Below, one piece after another: positions 57,721 through 64,000 of a DNA stretch of 64,000 bases (position 1 is its first letter; the number at the start of each line of letters is the position of its first letter). The stretch is from the NCBI RefSeq assembly GCF_003144395.1, contig NZ_PENZ01000049.1, forward strand, positions 377 through 64,376, given 5' to 3'. This DNA comes from Proteus faecis. GTDB lineage: Bacteria; Pseudomonadota; Gammaproteobacteria; Enterobacterales; Enterobacteriaceae. The position numbers and the translations under genes were made by a program. The notes beneath the pieces were generated by a model, which was not told the origin of the DNA, did no database searches, and was given only the letters and a program-made list of their open reading frames with translations.

Positions 57721-58434
57721 TTAGTCTAAAGAAACACCAATTCGACGTGCAACTTCTTCGTATGCTTCAATCAATCCGCCTAAGCTTTGACGGAAACGGT
57801 CTTTATCCATTTTATCTAAGGTATTTTTATCCCATAAGCGGCTTCCGTCAGGAGAGAACTCATCACCTAATACAACTTTGCCATGGAATAGACCAAACTC
57901 AAGTTTAAAATCGACTAAAATAAGTCCTGCTTTATCAAAGAGTTCACTAAGGACATCGTTTGCTTTATAGCTCAAACGTTTCATTTCTGCGAGGTTTTCT
58001 TTAGACACCCAATCAAAGGTTTCACAATAAGATTCATTGACCATAGGATCATGGCGAGCATCATCTTTTAAGAATAAATCAAAGATTGGTGGATTTAAAA
58101 GTGTACCTTCTTCGATACCTAAACGTTTAACTAATGATCCCGCTGCACGATTACGAATAACGCATTCAACAGGTACCATATCGAGTTTTTTTACTAGCAC
58201 TTCATTATCAGAAAGCAAACGTTCCATCTGCGTTGGGATACCCGCTTCTTCCAGTTTATTCATAATGAAATGGTTAAATTTATTATTTACCATACCCTTA
58301 CGATCAAACTGTTCAATACGTTGGCCATCTAACGCTGATGTATCATTTCTAAATTCAAGGATAAGAAAATCAGAAGATTCAGTGGCATAGACTGTTTTTG
58401 CTTTTCCACGATACAACTCAGCTTTTTTCTGCAT
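57721..58434 (-). CDS. purC: Phosphoribosylaminoimidazole-succinocarboxamide synthase
   Basis: A 237-residue SAICAR synthetase, joining CAIR and aspartate in purine synthesis. Motifs: [31 protein letters not shown] and the [14 protein letters not shown] segment. Equal in length to E. coli PurC. Start is the ATG at 58434, which has GGAG 8 bases ahead; a GTG opens 3 codons earlier. No full PurR box was found upstream. Confidence 0.97.
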   Translation of the reverse strand: MQKKAELYRGKAKTVYATESSDFLILEFRNDTSALDGQRIEQFDRKGMVNNKFNHFIMNKLEEAGIPTQMERLLSDNEVLVKKLDMVPVECVIRNRAAGSLVKRLGIEEGTLLNPPIFDLFLKDDARHDPMVNESYCETFDWVSKENLAEMKRLSYKANDVLSELFDKAGLILVDFKLEFGLFHGKVVLGDEFSPDGSRLWDKNTLDKMDKDRFRQSLGGLIEAYEEVARRIGVSLD

Positions 58435-58957
58435 CTGACACACTCCAAAGATGTGATAGGTTTAACAAGAAATTTGCTTCCCATACTCTACTCTAGATTA
58501 GATAAAAAAGCTTTTAAAACGTGAGTACTATCACTAAAAAAATCTCATCGACAACACACTACTCACAACATTTTTTATTGAAAACCACGCCATCATTAAC
58601 AATCATATTTCAATTAATTCTATTGAATAATAATCCTAATAACAAAACTTATAACTACCAACAAAAGAATGGCGTGATAAAAATAGAGTCCATATAATAT
58701 AAAACGTCAGAATAAGAACAGTTATAGATTATATCACCACATTATTTCTATTTTTAGATTATATTATTGTGAACATTAGGTCTGTTTCAAATTACACTTG
58801 TTTAGAGTAATTAATAATAAAAAAACCAGGCTAATTTCTTTTTATGGAGAATTAATCTGGTTATCAATATTCGCATCAACACGTTTTGATGATTTATCTC
58901 TTATCTATTTTTATATTTAACATATGCATATTATCTTTTAATAATGTAATGTTTGAC
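58435..58957. other. Intergenic region between the PAP2 gene and purC
   Basis: About 520 AT-rich bases with the purC promoter and one imperfect hairpin (about 58824-58862, AACCAG... with CTGGTT). No gene seen. Confidence 0.45.
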
Positions 58958-59548
58958 TTAAATAATAAAACAATAGATCTCATAAGCAAGCCAACCTAAT
59001 AAAGCGCCAGCAGGTAAATCAATTAAGTAATGTTGTTTCGTAAACATGCAAGATAATGCAATAAATAATGGGAATAAGAAAACCCATGGTCCTAAGGTTG
59101 CATAAGCAAGGCATGCTGTGAGTGTTGCAACGGAAACATGCATACTTGGAAAACAGTTTGAGGAGTCATCAAAATACTGAACGAACTTAAGAAATTTCTC
59201 TGACGCTGTTTTACCAGGATTTAAGGTACGCCAATGCGCTGGGGTTGCAACAGGGAATACAATAAAGAAAAACATTTGCATGACTAACAAAACAATATAA
59301 CTAAAAACAATCATAATAAATTGTCTTGAGTCTTGAATGATCCAATTGAGATATAAAATGGCAGGATAATATAAAAAACTATAGATCCATGACCACCATG
59401 GCCAAAAAGGAATTTTTTCATCAATCGGTGAATTAATAATTTTCACTTCTCTCAATGTATATCGTTGAGTAAAAAAATAAAATTGATAAACACCTACAAT
59501 AAGTATCCCACTTAATATCAAGTGAATAATCATATCACCTGCGCTCAT
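58958..59548 (-). CDS. PAP2-superfamily phosphatase/transferase, membrane
   Basis: A 196-residue inner-membrane protein with 5-6 hydrophobic segments and the PAP2 active site: FPSMHVSVAT (S-x-H) and FTKQHYLIDLPAGALLG (H-x3-D). Family members dephosphorylate lipid phosphates or transfer head groups. The K-x6-R-P half of the signature is not obvious. Its place between bamC and purC is not the E. coli arrangement. Confidence 0.8.
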   Translation of the reverse strand: MSAGDMIIHLILSGILIVGVYQFYFFTQRYTLREVKIINSPIDEKIPFWPWWSWIYSFLYYPAILYLNWIIQDSRQFIMIVFSYIVLLVMQMFFFIVFPVATPAHWRTLNPGKTASEKFLKFVQYFDDSSNCFPSMHVSVATLTACLAYATLGPWVFLFPLFIALSCMFTKQHYLIDLPAGALLGWLAYEIYCFII

Positions 59549-59835
59549 AAATACTCCTTCATATAGTCAGAGAGTGCTTTGTTATTTTTATTTAAGAATA
59601 AGAATTGAGGCAATATTGCATAAATTTAAACGTATTGCATTAAGATTAATATTATTAATAATTTTAAATTAAACCTATCATTTAAAGAGTATTCAATTAA
59701 TGATGTTTAATCTGATAGTTCCAATTGTATTTTTATAAATACATTTCAATTTAAATTAATACAATTAAATTAAGATCATAAAAAAAGCCACACAATTTTT
59801 ATTGTGCGGCTTCTCATATTTTTGAAAAATAATAC
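59549..59835. other. AT-rich gap with the bamC terminator
   Basis: Holds the PAP2 promoter region and the hairpin at 59786-59811. No gene is seen. Confidence 0.45.
59780..59811 (-). terminator. Terminator of the dapA-bamC operon
   Basis: AGCCACACAAT (59786-59796) pairs with ATTGTGCGGCT (59801-59811), one mismatch, then TTTTTT on the minus strand. Confidence 0.75.
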
Positions 59836-60882
59836 TTATTTAACAGGCTTACTGAAAGCAGCTTTCAGTGCAGCAACCATTTGATCATTTTGTGATTGTG
59901 TTAATGGTTTACCTTTATCACTGATAAATTGTAAACTACTACGGTTATTTAAATCACCGACTTGTAATTTATAATCTGCTTCTTCAACCGTTGGTCTATC
60001 AACACCTAATGCACTCCAGTTTGCACTGCTCATTCCTTTATAGGTTACTTCTATTGAACCTTTAGAACGTGTGCGATCGCCCATCTTCATACCAACACTT
60101 TCTAATGCGATAGGTAATCTATCCCAAACCACATCGAATGGCGCACGAACGATAATCACAGGAAGACCGGCATTATCACTGCCACTTTGGACATCAATAA
60201 TACCTTGTAAGCTACTGCTTGCCGTATTTTCGCTTAAATTACGCATACGGTTTAAGCCATCAACCAATTCGTTAAGCATTAAAATATTGTAACGCTTCAT
60301 TTCAGCCGGATCAGTCATTTCAGTTTCGCCTTGGCGTAAACCTTCATTAGTCACTGTTAACGAAATAACATTACCTGACTGGGCAATCGCTAAACGCTGA
60401 CGTGTTTGGAAAGGTACGTTTTCATCAGCACGTAACCATGTGATCCAATCAGTATGGATCTCTTTTTGTCCAGCATCACTTTTAGTAATCGCAACACCTT
60501 TCTCTTTTAAGATAGTGCTAACTTGCTCATACAGTGTTGTATTTTCAGGTGAGTTTGGTAATAGTAAACGGCTATTATCTGCATTATTTTCACTACGTGA
60601 ACCAGTTAACAGATTCAGTGCTTGAGTAGGTGGGCGAATATCAAGCGCTAAACCAACAGGTTCAGTTTTTTTAGGGGTTGGAATGTCATATTCCCCATTT
60701 TGCAAAGGCAACACCATACCCGCCGGAATCACTAAATTCTTTAGCCCTGCCGTCTCTAAATAAGACTCATCACCACTAACCTGACGTTTATAGCGCTGAT
60801 CACTTGAACAGGCTGCCAGTAAAACCACCAGCGACAGACCCGCGACTTTCATAATCTTTGATTTATGCAATAGTGTTGCCAT
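59836..60882 (-). CDS. bamC: Outer-membrane protein assembly factor BamC
   Basis: A 348-residue lipoprotein (lipobox VVLLAAC, Cys near residue 25) of the BAM complex, helping to fold outer-membrane proteins. After the conserved unstructured N-terminus (SSDQRYKRQVSGDESYLE) come two helix-grip domains. The end KLQVGDLNNRSSLQFI matches E. coli. It follows dapA by 16 bases, with AGGGAA as ribosome-binding site. Confidence 0.95.
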   Translation of the reverse strand: MATLLHKSKIMKVAGLSLVVLLAACSSDQRYKRQVSGDESYLETAGLKNLVIPAGMVLPLQNGEYDIPTPKKTEPVGLALDIRPPTQALNLLTGSRSENNADNSRLLLPNSPENTTLYEQVSTILKEKGVAITKSDAGQKEIHTDWITWLRADENVPFQTRQRLAIAQSGNVISLTVTNEGLRQGETEMTDPAEMKRYNILMLNELVDGLNRMRNLSENTASSSLQGIIDVQSGSDNAGLPVIIVRAPFDVVWDRLPIALESVGMKMGDRTRSKGSIEVTYKGMSSANWSALGVDRPTVEEADYKLQVGDLNNRSSLQFISDKGKPLTQSQNDQMVAALKAAFSKPVK

Positions 60883-60898
60883 TAAAGTTCCCTAAGTT

Positions 60899-61798
60899 TT
60901 ACAGTATTCCCGCTGTTAACAGCGCTTTCTCAACAATTTGCTGACCTGATGATGTCAACGGAGTCATAGGTAAGCGCAATGTGGCGTCTTCAATCAATCC
61001 AATGCGTTGACACGCCCATTTAGCGGGGATTGGATTAGGTTCAACAAATAACTGATGATGTAAATCCATCAGACGTCGATTAAGTTCACGTGCTTTTGCA
61101 AACTCACCAGCATTTGCTAATCGACATAATTCTACCATCTCTGACGCAGCAACGTTAGCAGTAACCGAAATAACACCATGGCCGCCAAGTTGCATAAAGT
61201 CTAATGAGGATGCGTCATCGCCACTTAATAAGATAAAACTATCATCATTAACCAACTCTTGGATTTGACTAACACGACTTAAGTTCCCTGTCGCCTCTTT
61301 AATTGCCACAATATTATCCAACTTGGCTAAACGTGCAACTGTTACAGGCAATAAATCGCATCCAGTACGACCCGGTACATTATACAGGATTTGTGGTAAT
61401 GCAGTGCTTTCAGAAATCGCTTTAAAGTGCTGATATAACCCTTCTTGTGAGGGTTTATTATAATATGGTGTCACACTTAAACAACCCGCAATACCTTTAT
61501 TTTCAAACTGTTGTGTAAACCAGATAGCCTCAGATGTTGCATTAGCACCCGTACCTGCAATGACTGGAATACGCCCATCAGCCATATCTAATGTCATTAG
61601 AACAACATCAACATGTTCGTCATGGCTTAAGGTTGCTGATTCGCCTGTTGTACCGACAGAAACAATTGCGGCACTGCCTGCATTAACATGATAGTCAACT
61701 AATTTACGTAAACTAACCCGGTCAACATCGCCTTTTGCGTTCATTGGTGTAACCAATGCCACCATACTGCCTGTAAAATTAAATTCGTTATTCACCAT
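60899..61798 (-). CDS. dapA: 4-hydroxy-tetrahydrodipicolinate synthase
   Basis: A 299-residue aldolase-family enzyme condensing pyruvate with aspartate semialdehyde in diaminopimelate and lysine synthesis. Motifs: [27 protein letters not shown] with the Tyr, and the Schiff-base Lys in [11 protein letters not shown]. coli DapA has 292 residues; here a short N-terminal extension (MVNNEFN) precedes FTGS. Start is the ATG at 61798 (GGAG 8 bases ahead); 61804 is too close to the site. Confidence 0.97.
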   Translation of the reverse strand: MVNNEFNFTGSMVALVTPMNAKGDVDRVSLRKLVDYHVNAGSAAIVSVGTTGESATLSHDEHVDVVLMTLDMADGRIPVIAGTGANATSEAIWFTQQFENKGIAGCLSVTPYYNKPSQEGLYQHFKAISESTALPQILYNVPGRTGCDLLPVTVARLAKLDNIVAIKEATGNLSRVSQIQELVNDDSFILLSGDDASSLDFMQLGGHGVISVTANVAASEMVELCRLANAGEFAKARELNRRLMDLHHQLFVEPNPIPAKWACQRIGLIEDATLRLPMTPLTSSGQQIVEKALLTAGIL

Positions 61799-62013
61799 AA
61801 TCATTGCTCCGAGATAGACGTATACTCAATGGTACTCATTCATTGCTCTATTGAAAACTACTTAACTCTAGGTTTCTAATGAAATTTGCTAATATTCTTT
61901 GATATGAATTAAAGAGATATAATAATTGAAGATAGTGAGCAAGGGATCTTGGCAGAAATCGAAATTTGTGTTTACCTGTTAAGAATAAACTGAAAGTCAA
62001 AAGGAACCTTATT

Positions 62014-62571
62014 TTGCCCATACCTGATAAACATTTTCTCGTCATTACTGCATTAGGTGCTGATCGTCCTGGTATTGTTGATACCATTACACAATTAGTC
62101 AGCCAATGCGGATGTAATATCGAGGACAGCCGACTTGCGATGTTTGGTCAAGAGTTTACGTTTATCATGCTACTTTCAGGTGGCTGGAACGCTATCGCAC
62201 AATTAGAAGCGTTGTTGCCCATTAAAAGTGCGGAACTGGATTTATTGACCGTAATGAAAAGAACCACCAATGGTGCACCAATTACCTATCCTTCAACAAT
62301 CGCAGCGAAAGTTGATATTGAAGATGCACCCGGTATTGTTGAACGTTTTACTAATCTATTTAGCCAACATAATTTTAATCTTGCTGAATTAATATCTAAA
62401 ACACATCCATCAGAAGATGGCTCACCTGCCCGTTTAGAAATACAAATTACGGCGCATAATCCATTAGATGATCATGGTATTGTTATTAATGAGAAATTTA
62501 ATCAATTATGTACAGAGCTAAACGCTCAAGGCACAATAAGTATCGTAAATAGTCTGATGATGAAACAGTAA
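62014..62571 (+). CDS. gcvR: Glycine cleavage system transcriptional repressor GcvR
   Basis: A 185-residue protein with two ACT domains (FLVITALGADRPGIVDTITQ, then VDIEDAPGIVERFTNLF). GcvR binds glycine and holds GcvA in its repressing form. It matches E. coli GcvR. The start is a TTG at 62014 with AAGGAA 7 bases ahead. The frame opens 16 codons earlier, but that part is unlike GcvR. Divergent from dapA, as in E. coli. Confidence 0.92.
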   Translation: MPIPDKHFLVITALGADRPGIVDTITQLVSQCGCNIEDSRLAMFGQEFTFIMLLSGGWNAIAQLEALLPIKSAELDLLTVMKRTTNGAPITYPSTIAAKVDIEDAPGIVERFTNLFSQHNFNLAELISKTHPSEDGSPARLEIQITAHNPLDDHGIVINEKFNQLCTELNAQGTISIVNSLMMKQ

Positions 62572-62589
62572 AAAATGGAGAATGACCTA

Positions 62590-63060
62590 ATGAACCCATT
62601 AAAAGCCGGTGAAAAGGCGCCTCAATTCAGTCTGCCCGACCAAGATGGAGAAATAATTAATTTATCTGATTTCGCAGGCCAACGTGTACTCGTTTATTTT
62701 TATCCTAAAGCAATGACACCTGGTTGTACAACTCAAGCTTGTGGCTTACGTGATGAAATGGATGTACTAAAAAAAGCCAAAGTTGAAGTATTAGGTATCA
62801 GCACAGATAAATCAGAAAAACTTTCCCGTTTCGCTGAAAAAGAGATGTTAAATTTCACATTGCTTTCAGATGAAGATCATAAGATAGCAGAGCAATTTGG
62901 TATCTGGGGAGAAAAACAATTTATGGGGAAAACTTACGATGGTATTCATCGTACTAGCTTCTTAATTGATAAAAATGGTGTTATCGAACATGTGTTTGAT
63001 AACTTTAAAACAAGTAATCACCATCAAGTCGTTCTCGAATATCTCGCTCAACATCCATAA
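62590..63060 (+). CDS. bcp: Thioredoxin-dependent thiol peroxidase (bacterioferritin comigratory protein)
   Basis: A 156-residue peroxiredoxin reducing hydroperoxides. The peroxidatic and resolving cysteines are in MTPGCTTQACGLRDEM. Close to E. coli Bcp along its length, whose N-terminus MNPLKAG fixes the start at 62590 with GGAG ahead; the frame opens 5 codons earlier. It is 18 bases after gcvR. Confidence 0.97.
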   Translation: MNPLKAGEKAPQFSLPDQDGEIINLSDFAGQRVLVYFYPKAMTPGCTTQACGLRDEMDVLKKAKVEVLGISTDKSEKLSRFAEKEMLNFTLLSDEDHKIAEQFGIWGEKQFMGKTYDGIHRTSFLIDKNGVIEHVFDNFKTSNHHQVVLEYLAQHP

Positions 63061-63081
63061 TCAAAGCTTCGAATAGATAAA

Positions 63082-63112
63082 AAACAGACAGCGTAAACTG
63101 TCTGTTTTTTTA
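63082..63112. terminator. Bidirectional terminator between bcp and perM
   Basis: AAACAGACAG (63082-63091) pairs with CTGTCTGTTT (63098-63107) with T-run beyond. Confidence 0.85.
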
Positions 63113-63134
63113 CTCTATATATTCAATACTGTAC

Positions 63135-64000
63135 TTAGTTTTTCTTTATATGTTGTTCATTCGCAATTTCATCAGGTAATGCATGCAATACGGCTTTTAT
63201 TAGCGTTGCTAATGGAATAGCAAAGAAAACGCCCCAAAAACCCCACATTCCACCAAATATAATTACTGACAATATAATGACTAAAGGGTGCATATTTACA
63301 GCTTCAGAATACAGAATTGGCACTAATAAATTGCTATCTAATCCTTGTACAACAAGATAAGCGATAAATAACGCCCAGAAATCAGAGCCTAACCCCCATT
63401 GAGATAATGCAATTACAATAACGGGGATCGTTGCTAAAACAGCACCAACATAAGGGACTAAAACAGAAACACCGACGATAACCGCAAGTAATACAGAGTA
63501 ACGTAAGTCAAAGAAAGCAAATACAAAATAAGTAAAAATGCCCACAATGATCATTTCAGTGACTTTACCGCGAATATAATTGGTAATTTGTTGATTAACT
63601 TCAATCCAAACTTGGGCGGCTAATATTCTATTTTTTGGTAAAACACGACGAACCGCATTAAGCATCTGTTGCTTATCTTTCAGTAAAAAGAACGTCATTA
63701 AAGGAACAAGAATAAGATAAATCGACAGTGTAATAATTCCGATTAACGAAGCTAAAGACACTTTTAATACAGACTCAGCCACCGTTGAGAACTTACTACG
63801 TAAGTTTTCTGCCATCATATCAACGATACCGGCATCCATTAATGCAGGGAACCTATCCGGTAACTCATGTGCAAATTCATTGAACTTATTGATCATATTT
63901 GGGATATCTGAGATCAATGTCATCCCCTGCTGCCACACTGTTGGCGCTAAAATCAAAATAACAATGGCACTAATACCGATAAAGAGTGTCAGAATTATCG
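63135..64000 (-). CDS. perM: AI-2E family transporter PerM, partial
   Basis: The C-terminal 288 or so codons of an AI-2E/PerM-family inner-membrane protein; the frame stays open to the right edge, so the start is outside. Several hydrophobic segments and the family's DSNLLVPILYSEAVNMHPL block are visible, followed by VIIFGGMWGFWGVFFAIPLA. E. coli perM also follows bcp. Function in permease/efflux is by family only. Confidence 0.9.
   Translation of the reverse strand, partial: IILTLFIGISAIVILILAPTVWQQGMTLISDIPNMINKFNEFAHELPDRFPALMDAGIVDMMAENLRSKFSTVAESVLKVSLASLIGIITLSIYLILVPLMTFFLLKDKQQMLNAVRRVLPKNRILAAQVWIEVNQQITNYIRGKVTEMIIVGIFTYFVFAFFDLRYSVLLAVIVGVSVLVPYVGAVLATIPVIVIALSQWGLGSDFWALFIAYLVVQGLDSNLLVPILYSEAVNMHPLVIILSVIIFGGMWGFWGVFFAIPLATLIKAVLHALPDEIANEQHIKKN

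Overview
The window looks like the chromosome of a Proteus species (Morganellaceae, Enterobacterales). It is AT-rich, and its housekeeping proteins (UvrC, PgsA, GuaA, GuaB, XseA, MaeB, DapE, TmcA, PurC, BamC, DapA, Bcp) are recalled as close, nearly colinear relatives of the E. coli ones. Two E. coli gene orders are kept: uvrY-uvrC-pgsA-glyW-cysT-leuZ, and yffB-dapE...ypfN-tmcA-ypfJ-purC-bamC-dapA-gcvR-bcp-perM. Species is not resolved. No insertion sequence, integrase or CRISPR array was seen.

Layout: 0.2-3.7 kb, an AT-rich overlapping pair of DUF262 genes, the second also with a DUF1524/HNH nuclease end (candidate modified-DNA restriction or anti-phage system). 3.8-9.0 kb, a SotB-type exporter, a small membrane-anchored protein, a YqhD-type alcohol dehydrogenase and a GT9 glycosyltransferase. 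9.1-10.1 kb, a tRNA operon Gly-Cys-Leu with four leuZ copies, three of them in an exact 255-bp periodicity. 10.2-18.2 kb, pgsA, uvrC, a UvrY whose receiver has lost its phosphorylation residues, a GFA-family protein, a large DUF2339 membrane protein and a class II fructose bisphosphatase. 18.3-22.4 kb, a four-gene catabolic-looking operon led by a DeoR-PfkB fusion regulator/kinase, with CRP-like and palindromic sites upstream.

22.4-35.1 kb is the accessory-like part: a small unannotated membrane ORF, a DUF4822 protein, an RNA ligase plus HD/polynucleotide-kinase pair (RNA repair), an SDR, an orphan S24 repressor, a molybdate-type ABC operon with an internal terminator, a SorC regulator, CutA, and two overlapping predicted nucleotidyltransferase genes, the second broken by one base in an A tract.

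35.3-48.9 kb: guaBA with a PurR-like operator over the promoter, xseA, then a Fur-box-preceded operon (ChaN-like lipoprotein, TonB, exported oligopeptidase B, TonB-dependent receptor) that looks like haem/haemoprotein iron acquisition, then maeB. 49.5-64 kb: a NarP-like regulator and the conserved yffB-to-perM block, with a PAP2 phosphatase gene between purC and bamC and a truncated YafY/WYL-type regulator remnant beside purC. perM runs off the right edge.

Start codons were moved from the longest open frame where a Shine-Dalgarno sequence, a gene overlap or comparison with the E. coli protein argued for it. All family assignments come from reading motifs and recalled homologues, not from searches.
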